DNA from: Azophilus sp965215035
Lineage (GTDB): Bacteria; Pseudomonadota; Gammaproteobacteria; Pseudomonadales; Azotimanducaceae
NCBI GenBank assembly: GCA_965215035.1
Contig: OZ244040.1
Coordinates: 1-64,000, forward strand
Length of the DNA stretch: 64,000 bases
Direction of reading: 5' to 3'
Shown here piece by piece: positions 15,350-23,416 of the stretch. Below the pieces are notes generated by a model. It did not search any database and had not been told where the DNA came from. It saw nothing but the letters and a program-made list of their open reading frames with translations. The position numbers and the translations under genes are program-made. Within the stretch, counting starts at the first letter, position 1. Each line of letters begins with the position of its first letter.

Positions 15350-16609
15350 TTATCCGCCCGCCTCCCGCACTGCTCTTGCGGTGCTTCTTTCGGTACTGGC
15401 CGTTGTTGTGGCGGCAGCCGTTGCGGTCTGGTCCATTGGCGACCCCGTCCACTCTTCGAACACCTGGCCGGTATGGGCACCGAGCAGGGGTGGTGGCATG
15501 AACGCCTCGCCACTATCGGCCGAGAGCTTGATCGGGTTGCCCGGCACCCGCGCACTTCCTCCGAGCGGGTGATGCAACTCCACAAACATGTTGCGATGGC
15601 GCACCTGGGGGTCGCCAAGCGCCTGGGCGAAGTTGTTGACCCGGGCACAGGGGATGCGGGCCGCCTCCAGCGCCTGGAGCCATTCCGCAGCCGGCCGGGT
15701 CTTAAGCCGTTCCGCGATCAAGCCCTCGATAAATGCCTTCTCCCTGAGGCGTTCCGTGGCCTTGGCGAAGCGGGGCTCGCGCAGTTCGTCGATAGCGAGC
15801 ACATCCAACAGCGACGGCCAAAAGCTGTCGCCGATGACGGCGATGATGATGGTGTCGTCCTTTGTGGCGAAGGTGTTGTAGGGCGTATGTACGAAGTGGC
15901 TGTTGCCGATTGGCCCCGGGACCTCCCCCGACATGGCGTACATGGTGGCCATGTAATTGAGCAGGCTGATCTGCACATCCAGCATGGAAATGTCCACATG
16001 CTGGCCGACGCCGGTGCGTTGCCGCGCCAACAGCGCCGCCTGAATGCCCATGACCGCGAACATGCCGCCACCGAGGTCGCCGATCGGTATTCCGGCACGC
16101 ACGCATTCCCCCGGCCCCTGGCCGGTAATCGACATGCCGCCGCCAAGCCCCTGGACAATCTGGTCGAACGCCGGGCGATGGCACCCGGGGCCGTCCTCGC
16201 CGAAGCCGGTCACCGTGCAGGTAATAATCGCCGGGTTGTGCGCCGCTAAGGCCTCGTGATCGATCCCAAGCCGCTTGGTGACGCCGGCGGAAAAGTTATC
16301 CAGAACCACATCGGCGTGGCGCACCAGTTCATAGAAGAGTTCCAGGCCCGGGGCGGATTTGAGGTCGAGCGCAACGGACCTTTTGTTGCGGTTCAACGTG
16401 AAGAAGTAGGCGCCCATACCACCGATGGAGTAGCGCGGGTCGTTCTCCAACAGCCGGCGCGTTCCCTCGCCACGACCCGGCGGTTCCACCTTCACCGTAT
16501 CGCATCCCAAGTCGGCCAGGATCATGGCCGCATAGGGCCCGGCAAGCATATGGGTCAGGTCGATGAGCCGGATGCCGGTCAATGGCTTGTTGGCCGTCGG
16601 TGCTGCCAT
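15350..16609 (-). CDS. CaiB/BaiF class III CoA-transferase
   Basis: A 419-residue protein with the family opening LTGIRLIDLTHMLAGPYA and the catalytic aspartate region DLKSAPGLELFYELVRHADV. It also has the conserved NFSAGVTKRLGID and the GLGGGMSITGQ segments. It moves CoA between an acyl-CoA donor and a carboxylate. The C-terminal 20 residues are Thr/Ala-rich and unusual. It is the first gene after an operator-like palindrome (16641-16650) and is followed at once by the HMG-CoA-lyase-like gene. Confidence 0.88.
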   Translation of the reverse strand: MAAPTANKPLTGIRLIDLTHMLAGPYAAMILADLGCDTVKVEPPGRGEGTRRLLENDPRYSIGGMGAYFFTLNRNKRSVALDLKSAPGLELFYELVRHADVVLDNFSAGVTKRLGIDHEALAAHNPAIITCTVTGFGEDGPGCHRPAFDQIVQGLGGGMSITGQGPGECVRAGIPIGDLGGGMFAVMGIQAALLARQRTGVGQHVDISMLDVQISLLNYMATMYAMSGEVPGPIGNSHFVHTPYNTFATKDDTIIIAVIGDSFWPSLLDVLAIDELREPRFAKATERLREKAFIEGLIAERLKTRPAAEWLQALEAARIPCARVNNFAQALGDPQVRHRNMFVELHHPLGGSARVPGNPIKLSADSGEAFMPPPLLGAHTGQVFEEWTGSPMDQTATAAATTTASTERSTARAVREAGG

Positions 16610-16640
16610 CGTTGGATATCAATAACGTTCAGACAAAAGA

Positions 16641-16650
16641 TTGTATACAA
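16641..16650. promoter_or_regulatory. GntR-type operator upstream of the CoA-transferase
   Basis: TTGTATACAA is a perfect ten-base palindrome with the GT-N2-AC centre typical of FadR/FCD-GntR operators. It lies 31 bases before the CoA-transferase start and immediately after the stop of the GntR gene. A related site precedes the GntR gene itself. Confidence 0.6.
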
Positions 16651-16652
16651 AT

Positions 16653-17318
16653 TTATCTTTCAGGCGAAGCCTGAAGAGAATGTTTGCGCAGGAAGATCAG
16701 CGCCGCGCGTATATGGCCACGCATGACCGCCTCCGCCCAAATCGGGTCGCCATTGGCCAGGGCATCCACGAGTTCGCGATGGTGCCGCTGCGACTGCTCG
16801 ATTCGGTCTAACGAGAACTGGTGCGCGGTGCGCACCACAAGGGCCTGTTCCACCAGCCGACCGAGCAGGCTTTGCAGCCGTTCGCTGCCGGCGGCGCTCC
16901 AGACGGTTTCGTGTAGCTCACGGTTCAGGCGCAGGAACGTCTCGGTCTTCTGTTCCGCGTTCGCGCTGCCGGCAAGGGTTTCTTCCATTTCCTCGATGTT
17001 GTCCTGCAAACGCCGCAAGCAACTTGGTGTGATGAGCCGCGCCGCACGCGCCGCGGCATGCCCCTCGAGCAAGGCCCGCAGGTCGAACAGGTCTGTCATG
17101 TCCCCGTCCGTCCAAGCCTTCACCTGGGCGCCCTGATTGCGCGTGACGATCACATAGTCCTCGGCGGCCAGTCGGCCAAGTGCCTCGCGAACCGGGGTGC
17201 GGCTCACTCCGCAAATCCGCACAAGCTCCTTCTCCTTGAGGCGTCCAGCCGGGGGGAACTCGCCATTCAATATGCCGGCGCGGATTCGTTCGTAGGCGCG
17301 GTCAGTGGCCTGGGACAT
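16653..17318 (-). CDS. GntR-family regulator, FCD subfamily
   Basis: 221 residues from ATG 17318, which has GGAGG a few bases upstream. The N-terminal winged helix reads AYERIRAGILNGEFPPAGRL, ending with VSRTPVREALGRLAAEDYV. The C-terminal helical FCD domain carries FDLRALLEGHAA, and the metal-binding type residues LNRELHE and HHRELVDA. It probably represses its own gene and the CoA-transferase/lyase operon: matching palindromes sit before both. The inducer is unknown, likely an organic acid or acyl-CoA. Confidence 0.88.
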   Translation of the reverse strand: MSQATDRAYERIRAGILNGEFPPAGRLKEKELVRICGVSRTPVREALGRLAAEDYVIVTRNQGAQVKAWTDGDMTDLFDLRALLEGHAAARAARLITPSCLRRLQDNIEEMEETLAGSANAEQKTETFLRLNRELHETVWSAAGSERLQSLLGRLVEQALVVRTAHQFSLDRIEQSQRHHRELVDALANGDPIWAEAVMRGHIRAALIFLRKHSLQASPER

Positions 17319-17367
17319 CGTTGAGCCTCCTTGTCCGGGCTTGTCGTGGACTTGCCGTCCAACAAAT

Positions 17368-17379
17368 ATTGTATGCAAT
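17368..17379. promoter_or_regulatory. GntR-type operator between divergent genes
   Basis: ATTGTATGCAAT is a near-perfect palindrome matching the core of the site at 16641-16650. It lies 50 bases before the GntR start and between the divergent GntR and VOC genes, so it can serve autoregulation and control of the VOC gene. Confidence 0.55.
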
Positions 17380-17543
17380 TTGCAGTGAACCGAGTATAGT
17401 TTTTCGGTTGCGGTAGCGAACGCCGACACCGGCCGCCGGCGCATTGGCTGTTCGCAATATCGTTGTGGCCGCGCCCCGGGTCGATGGTTGCCGCCCGTTG
17501 GCTTGGTGATAATCGAACTGTCGGTCGATAAGAGGAGAAGCGT

Positions 17544-18431
17544 TTGAACCCACTGCGAGCTGGTACCGTTTCGGTGCGCGATCTGGCGCAAAGCTGCCAG
17601 ATGTACGAAAAGTGGCTGGACTATGAAACGATAGAGCAGGGCAAAATCCCGGCGGCCCTAGCCGAAAGCTGGGGAGCGCCCCGTTGCGCCGGCGCCGCCT
17701 ATGCCGTGCTACGGCCCGCATCGCAGGTGGATATCTACCTGCGGCTGGTGGAGGCACCACCGGTGGCGGATTTCGTGCCCCTGGTAACCTACGGATGGGC
17801 CGCTCTGGAGTTCTGTGTGCGCGATGTGCTGGCCGTCAACGAGCGCATGCAAGGCTCTCCATTCGAGATCATCGGCCCACCGCGCAGGATCGAGGGCCTG
17901 GACGCCATCTATCCTATGCAGGTCAGGGGCCCGGACGGCGAAATCTGCTACTTCACGCAGATTAATAGCGACCTGCCCGACTTCAGGCTGCCAAGAGCCG
18001 ACGCCTTTATCGATCACCTGTTCATCAATGTTCTGGCGGCCAGCGACATGCGGGCCGCCCAACAATGGATGGTGCGGCACTTAGGTTTCGCCATCGGCCG
18101 GGAAGCGATGGAGATCGTCTATACCATGCTCGCGACGGCCTTTGGTACGCCCCTAGATCAACTACACAGTATTTCGACCATGGTGTACGGCAAGGATGTC
18201 TTCCTCGAGATCGACCAAATGCCGGCCGCCGCCAAGCCGCGCCCGCGCCTAGCGGGGCAGTTGCCACCCGGCATCGCGCTCACCACATTCAAAGTGCCGG
18301 ACCTAGACGCCGTGACCGCACCGGCCATCGGTGCCCCGGGCAGGCACGACAGCAAGCTATACCACGGACAGAGGAGTGTCACCCTGGCTGGCCCGGACGG
18401 GACACTGTTCGAACTCGTGGAGTTGGAATAG
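17544..18431 (+). CDS. VOC-fold (glyoxalase/dioxygenase-like) protein
   Basis: 295 residues from a TTG with AGAGGAGA upstream. It shows two vicinal-oxygen-chelate half-modules: RAGTVSVRDLAQSCQMYEKW at the N-terminus and FIDHLFINVLAASDMRAAQQ near residue 155. Each is followed by the typical GPDGxxxxxxE/Q end (PDGEICYFTQ, PDGTLFELVE). VOC proteins are metal-dependent lyases, isomerases or extradiol dioxygenases; the substrate here is not evident. It is divergent from the FCD-GntR gene and shares its operator region, so it may act on the same compound as the CoA-transferase/lyase pair. Confidence 0.75.
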   Translation: MNPLRAGTVSVRDLAQSCQMYEKWLDYETIEQGKIPAALAESWGAPRCAGAAYAVLRPASQVDIYLRLVEAPPVADFVPLVTYGWAALEFCVRDVLAVNERMQGSPFEIIGPPRRIEGLDAIYPMQVRGPDGEICYFTQINSDLPDFRLPRADAFIDHLFINVLAASDMRAAQQWMVRHLGFAIGREAMEIVYTMLATAFGTPLDQLHSISTMVYGKDVFLEIDQMPAAAKPRPRLAGQLPPGIALTTFKVPDLDAVTAPAIGAPGRHDSKLYHGQRSVTLAGPDGTLFELVELE

Positions 18432-18478
18432 CCTGTCGCAGGCCGGTCGCCGATCGGGAAATTCATCCCGGCCGCCCG

Positions 18479-19261
18479 TCAGCCCGCATAGTCCTCCATG
18501 CTGAGGTTCATCCGATAGCGGAACCGCTCCGGGTGGTACTGACAGCGCAGCAGATCGACCACATCGCCATTGTCGTCAAAGGAATGCCGCACCAGGGTCA
18601 ATACCGGGTCGCCCGGCACCAAAAGCAGTTGTTCCGCCACTAGGGGCGTGGCGGCGGAGGCGCTCAGATACTGCTCGATGCGGCTAATTCGGTGGCCATT
18701 CTCGGCCATGATGGCAAAGCGTGTGCGCCGCTCGATATGCTCCGCGGTGAAACCCTTGGCGATGCCCCGGGTCCAGCTTTCGTAATAGGCGAAGGCCACC
18801 TCGTCGTCGCTGAAGCGCACCCGGGTAACGTGGTGTACCTGCTCATCAGCCGGCATGCGCAGGTCTGCAACGATACTCGGCGGGGGCACCCGCTTGTCGA
18901 TGTGCAGTACCTTGACCCGGGTGCTTCTTGACATGCTCGCGAGTTTTTCCAGCATGCCCTCCAAGGGCGCCTCCACATCGGAAACCGATGACTGGAAGAC
19001 GACATGGCTGCCCCGGCCGCGCTGCCGCTTGATCAGGTCGTCGGCGGCGAGCAGATCCATAACCCGTCTGGCGGTGACCCGGGAGACGCCGAAGCCGTCG
19101 GCAAGCTCCGCCTCGGTGGGCAGCTTGGCGCCAAACGCCAAGGTGCCGGAGAGAATGCGCCGCTTCAGCAACTGATAGAGCTGGTGGTAGAGGGGAATGG
19201 GTCCGTCCGCACGCAAGGAGCCGAGTTCCATCCGCGTGAACACCTGGTTGATGCTGCCCAT
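18479..19261 (-). CDS. GntR-family regulator, HutC/UTRA subfamily
   Basis: 260 residues from ATG 19261. The winged helix reads PLYHQLYQLLKRRILSGTLA, then LPTEAELADGFGVSRVTARR, followed by a UTRA ligand-binding domain (VTRVRFSDDEVAFAYYESW; LLLVPGDPVLTLVRHSFDD). Such repressors respond to small metabolites. It converges on the VOC gene and diverges from the F420-type synthase, with a dispersed palindromic repeat between. Its target is not evident. Confidence 0.88.
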   Translation of the reverse strand: MGSINQVFTRMELGSLRADGPIPLYHQLYQLLKRRILSGTLAFGAKLPTEAELADGFGVSRVTARRVMDLLAADDLIKRQRGRGSHVVFQSSVSDVEAPLEGMLEKLASMSRSTRVKVLHIDKRVPPPSIVADLRMPADEQVHHVTRVRFSDDEVAFAYYESWTRGIAKGFTAEHIERRTRFAIMAENGHRISRIEQYLSASAATPLVAEQLLLVPGDPVLTLVRHSFDDNGDVVDLLRCQYHPERFRYRMNLSMEDYAG

Positions 19262-19340
19262 GAATCGTCCCGTTCCCCTTAGCTTAAGCCCCGGTATTCT
19301 AACCACCGGGAGCGCCGGGGACACCCGGTGCCGCCGAGGG

Positions 19341-19427
19341 GTAGCGTATCAGTTGAATTTGTGGGCCGAGCGGAGGCGCGGCACACAGGGGATTCGGCAG
19401 ACTCGGGGTTCAAACTGATACACTACC
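19341..19427 (+). repeat. Dispersed palindromic repeat, copy 1
   Basis: An 87-base element bounded by inverted arms GTAGCGTATCAGTTGAA and TTCAAACTGATACACTAC. The centre contains CACACAGGGGATTCGGCAG. The same layout recurs at 22069-22146 and, inverted, at 33961-34029; half an arm is seen at 60385-60402. It lies in the promoter region of the FO synthase gene. Confidence 0.75.
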
Positions 19428-19440
19428 CGCGGGCACCATT

Positions 19441-21927
19441 GTGAAGGGAAACATCTTGAGCGGATGCGATCAGATCCTCGCCAAGGCGAGACGTTGGCAA
19501 ACCTTGAACGACAGGGAGGCGTTGCGCCTCGCCGACTGTGAGGACACCGGCGCACTGGCGGCCATCGCCGCGGAGTGGCGCGACGCGGGTTTCCGCAACG
19601 TCGTCACTTACTCGCGCAAGGTCTTCCTGCCGCTGACCCACCTATGCCGCGATGTGTGCCACTACTGCACGTTCGCGCAGGTTCCCCGCAAGCTGAAGGC
19701 ACCCTATATGTCCTTGGACGAGGTGCTGGACATCGCCCGTCACGGCGCGGCGCTCGGCTGCAGGGAAGCGCTGTTTACCCTGGGCGAGAAACCCGAACTC
19801 CGCTACAAGGCGGCGCGGGCAGGGCTAGAGCAACTGGGATTCGCGACAACCCTCGACTACCTCAGCCATGTCGCCGGCAAAGTCCACGAAGAAACGGGGC
19901 TGCTCCCACACCTGAATCCCGGCAACATGACCCCGGCGGAACTGGCCCGGCTGCGCACGGTTGCGCCGTCCATGGGCATCATGCTGGAGTCCACCTCCGA
20001 GCGCCTCTGCGAGAAGGGCATGCCCCATCACGGCTCACCGGACAAGGTTCCCGCCGTGCGCCTGCAAACCCTCGCCGACGCCGGCAAGGCACGCATACCC
20101 TTCACCACCGGCATTTTGATCGGTATCGGCGAAACCCGGCGGGAACGCATCGAATCCTTGCTGGCAATTCGCGCCATCCACGCCGAATACGGGCATGTTC
20201 AGGAGATCATCGTCCAGAACTTCCGCGCCAAGCCGGAAACCCGGATGGCCCAGGCCCCGGAGCCGGACCTGGACGAACTACTCTGGACCATCGCCGTGGC
20301 CCGGCTCGTCTTCGGCCCACAGATGAGCATTCAGGCACCGCCCAACCTGAGCCCCGGTGTCCTACCGCAAATCGTCGGCGCGGGCATCAACGACTGGGGT
20401 GGGGTCTCGCCGCTGACGCCCGACTTCGTCAACCCGGAGGCACCCTGGCCGCACCTAGATGAACTCGCCCGGGAGACCGCGCTGGCCGGCAAGCACCTGC
20501 ACGAGCGGCTGACCATCTACCCGGCCTATGCCCAGGCGCTGGACACCTGGGTGGCACCGGAATTACATAACGGGGTGCTGGACCTGATCGATGCCGACGG
20601 CTTGCCACGCACCGACCACTGGTCCCCCGGCGAGCAGGTCGACCCACCCGACCATGACCTAGCCGCCATACAGACACCCCCCGCCCGGGTATCCCCAAGC
20701 CTGCAAGCCATTCTCCACAAGGTGACCGAGGGTGCGGACCTAGCCGAGGCCGAAGTGGTGCGCCTGTTCCAGGCTAGGGGCGATGACTTCGCCGCCGTCG
20801 CCCGGGCTGCCGATGGGCTACGCGCCTCGGTCAACGGCGACACGGTCAGCTTCGTGGTCAACCGCAACATCAACTACACCAATATCTGCTACTTCAAATG
20901 CCAGTTCTGTGCCTTCTCCAAGGGGAAGTTATCGGAAAACTTGCGCGGCCGGCCGTATGACCTCTCTCACGAAGAGATCCAGCGGCGCACCCGGGAAGCC
21001 TGGTCGCGCGGTGGCACCGAGGTGTGCATGCAGGGCGGCATCCATCCAGAATACACCGGTACCACCTACATTGAGATTCTGCAGGCGGTGAAGGCGGCGG
21101 CACCGGATATGCATGTGCACGCCTTCTCGCCCCTAGAAGTGTGGCAGGGCGCGGCAACCCTGGGGCTCGGCCTAGAAACCTACCTCGGGCGGCTGCGGGA
21201 GGCGGGTCTCGGCACCTTGCCCGGAACCGCCGCGGAGATACTCGACGATGAAGTGCGCCAAGTGATCTGCGCCGACAAGATCAACACAGCCCAATGGCTT
21301 GAGGTTATGGCGGCGGCTCACGCCGTGGGCTTCAAAACCACGGCGACCATCATGTACGGCCACATCGAGCGGCCCGAGCACTGGGCGCGCCACCTGCTAC
21401 GCATACGCAACCTACAGAAAGAGACCGGTGGCTTCACGGAGTTCGTGCCCCTACCCTTCGTGCACATGGAGGCACCCATGTACCTGAAGGGCCGGGCGCG
21501 CAAGGGGCCGACCTTCCGCGAAGCCATCCTGATGCACTCCGTCGCCCGGCTTGCCCTGCACCCCCACATCGTCAACATCCAGGCCAGTTGGGTAAAGATG
21601 GGCCATGCGGGGCTAGCGGCTTGCCTCAACGCCGGCTGCAACGACCTCGGCGGCACCCTGATGAACGAGAGCATCAGCCGCGCCGCCGGCACCAGCCATG
21701 GGCAGGAAACATCGCCGCGGCGGATGGCCGCCATGATCCGAGCCGCTGGCCGCATCCCGCGCCAGCGCACGACTACCTATGAGGACGCCACCGACGAGCG
21801 CATCGCGGCGGGTCTGGCAGCCACCGAATTGACCGACATCATCAATACCCCGGCACGCAAATACGAACGCAGGCGTACCGCGCCACTGCTGCGCCCGGGC
21901 CTGGTGGCGTCCGTGGAAAACTCCTAG
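19441..21927 (+). CDS. fbiC: FO synthase, CofG-CofH fusion (coenzyme F420)
   Basis: 828 residues, the length of fused FbiC proteins. The N-terminal CofG half has a radical-SAM motif at Cys69/73/76 (CRDVCHYC) and FTLGEKPE. The C-terminal CofH half has a second at Cys483/487/490 (CYFKCQFC), then MQGGIHPEYTG. It builds the 7,8-didemethyl-8-hydroxy-5-deazariboflavin ring of F420 from tyrosine and the ribityl-pyrimidine of riboflavin synthesis. The start is a GTG at 19441 with a weak ribosome-binding site; a TTG five codons later is possible. The other F420 genes (cofC/D/E) are not in the window. A user enzyme candidate is the LLM oxidoreductase at 60487. Confidence 0.93.
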   Translation: MKGNILSGCDQILAKARRWQTLNDREALRLADCEDTGALAAIAAEWRDAGFRNVVTYSRKVFLPLTHLCRDVCHYCTFAQVPRKLKAPYMSLDEVLDIARHGAALGCREALFTLGEKPELRYKAARAGLEQLGFATTLDYLSHVAGKVHEETGLLPHLNPGNMTPAELARLRTVAPSMGIMLESTSERLCEKGMPHHGSPDKVPAVRLQTLADAGKARIPFTTGILIGIGETRRERIESLLAIRAIHAEYGHVQEIIVQNFRAKPETRMAQAPEPDLDELLWTIAVARLVFGPQMSIQAPPNLSPGVLPQIVGAGINDWGGVSPLTPDFVNPEAPWPHLDELARETALAGKHLHERLTIYPAYAQALDTWVAPELHNGVLDLIDADGLPRTDHWSPGEQVDPPDHDLAAIQTPPARVSPSLQAILHKVTEGADLAEAEVVRLFQARGDDFAAVARAADGLRASVNGDTVSFVVNRNINYTNICYFKCQFCAFSKGKLSENLRGRPYDLSHEEIQRRTREAWSRGGTEVCMQGGIHPEYTGTTYIEILQAVKAAAPDMHVHAFSPLEVWQGAATLGLGLETYLGRLREAGLGTLPGTAAEILDDEVRQVICADKINTAQWLEVMAAAHAVGFKTTATIMYGHIERPEHWARHLLRIRNLQKETGGFTEFVPLPFVHMEAPMYLKGRARKGPTFREAILMHSVARLALHPHIVNIQASWVKMGHAGLAACLNAGCNDLGGTLMNESISRAAGTSHGQETSPRRMAAMIRAAGRIPRQRTTTYEDATDERIAAGLAATELTDIINTPARKYERRRTAPLLRPGLVASVENS

Positions 21928-22068
21928 GCTAGCGTTAGGCAGGTCGTCGTCTTTGCCTATCTCGCGGCGGTGACGTCCATGGCAGTCCCTAGATCACCAC
22001 CGTGCGGAAAACGTACCAGCTTCCTATTCCAATCAGCGATTAGCGAGCCGCGCGGCCGGTTGCTGGTG

Positions 22069-22146
22069 CATCAGTTTGAACCTGTAAGTCGAGCAAGGGC
22101 GCAGCACACAGGTGATTCGGCAGGGCCGGAATTCAAACTGATACAC
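22069..22146 (+). repeat. Dispersed palindromic repeat, copy 2
   Basis: Left arm GCATCAGTTTGAA (22069-22080), right arm TTCAAACTGATACAC, centre GCACACAGGTGATTCGGCAG, closely matching copy 1. It lies between the convergent FO synthase and lysC genes, in the 250-base intergenic gap, which holds no gene. Confidence 0.75.
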
Positions 22147-22179
22147 GGCCGGTTGGTGGCGGATCACCGGGTTCAACCA

Positions 22180-23412
22180 TCAACCCGATGGCGCCTCCGG
22201 TTCGCTCAGGCCGAACTCGGCGTGCAGGGCGCGCACGGCCAACTCCAGGTACCGCTCCGCCACGACCACGGATATCTTGATCTCCGAGGTGGAGATCATC
22301 TGGATGTTGATGTTCTCCGCAGCCAGTGCATCGAAAAACCGGGCGGCGACGCCGGCGTGGGAGCGCATGCCCCGCCCCACCGCGGACACCTTGGCGATCC
22401 TGTTGTCACCCGACAGTTCGCGCGCGCCAAGGGCGGCGGTCACCGGCCCCAGCATTTCCAGGGTTTTCTCGAAGTCTTCCCGCTTGACGGTGAAGGTGAA
22501 GTCGGTCAATCCATCGGCCCCGGTATTCTGCACGATCATATCCACCTCGATCGGCGTGCGGCCCACGGGCCCGATGATCTTCGATGCCACGCCGGGCACG
22601 TCCGGCACACCCGACATGGTGATCTTGGCCTCGTCGCGCGCATAGGCAATACCTGAGACGAGCGGCTCTTCCATGGCTTGGTTCTCCATCGTGATCAGTG
22701 TGCCCGCGCCTTCTTCGAACGTGGACAGGACGCGCAGCGGTACACGGTAACGGCCGGCGAACTCCACGGAGCGGGGGTGCAGCACCTTCGACCCCAGGCT
22801 TGCGAGTTCCAGCATTTCTTCGAAGGTGACGACCTCAAGCCGCCGTGCGTCCCGGGCGATGCGCGGATCAGCGGTATACACGCCGTCCACATCGGTGCAG
22901 ATCTGGCACTCGTCCGCGCCCAGCGCCGCCGCCACCGCAACCGCGGTCGTATCCGAGCCGCCGCGCCCTAGGGTGGTTAGGTTGCCGGCACCATCGATTC
23001 CCTGAAAGCCGGCTACCACCGGCACCACGCCTTCGGCCAATGCCTCGGTCAGACTATCGGTGTCGATGTGTTCGATACGCGCCTTGCGGTGGTTGGAATC
23101 GGTACGAATGCATATCTGACTCGCCAGAAACGACCGGCTCGGCTGACCAAGGCTAGTCAGCGCCATGCTGAGCAGCGCGATGGACACCTGTTCTCCGGCA
23201 GCGAGCAGCACATCCATCTCCCTGGCCGCCGGGCGCTGACTCATCGCCATACCCAGGTTCTGCAGCCGATCGGTCTCGCCGCCCATCGCCGAGACAACCA
23301 CCACCACCCGATCACCGGCCCGCACGCTCTGGACCACCCGTGCGGCGACCCGTTGAATGTGGTCGGCGTCCGCGACACTGGTACCACCGTACTTCTGCAC
23401 AACCAGCGGCAT
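22180..23412 (-). CDS. lysC: Aspartate kinase
   Basis: 410 residues from ATG 23412 (MPLVVQKYGGTSVADADHI). The kinase signature KYGGTSV, GRGGSDTTAVAVAAALGADE and the DVDGVYTADPRI loop are present. Two C-terminal ACT domains follow (MSGVPDVPGVASKIIGPVG; VSAVGRGMRSHAGVAARFFD). It catalyses the first step of the lysine/threonine/methionine branch and is expected to be feedback-inhibited through the ACT domains. It follows alaS by four bases, a common gammaproteobacterial order. Confidence 0.95.
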   Translation of the reverse strand: MPLVVQKYGGTSVADADHIQRVAARVVQSVRAGDRVVVVVSAMGGETDRLQNLGMAMSQRPAAREMDVLLAAGEQVSIALLSMALTSLGQPSRSFLASQICIRTDSNHRKARIEHIDTDSLTEALAEGVVPVVAGFQGIDGAGNLTTLGRGGSDTTAVAVAAALGADECQICTDVDGVYTADPRIARDARRLEVVTFEEMLELASLGSKVLHPRSVEFAGRYRVPLRVLSTFEEGAGTLITMENQAMEEPLVSGIAYARDEAKITMSGVPDVPGVASKIIGPVGRTPIEVDMIVQNTGADGLTDFTFTVKREDFEKTLEMLGPVTAALGARELSGDNRIAKVSAVGRGMRSHAGVAARFFDALAAENINIQMISTSEIKISVVVAERYLELAVRALHAEFGLSEPEAPSG

Positions 23413-23416
23413 TGGC

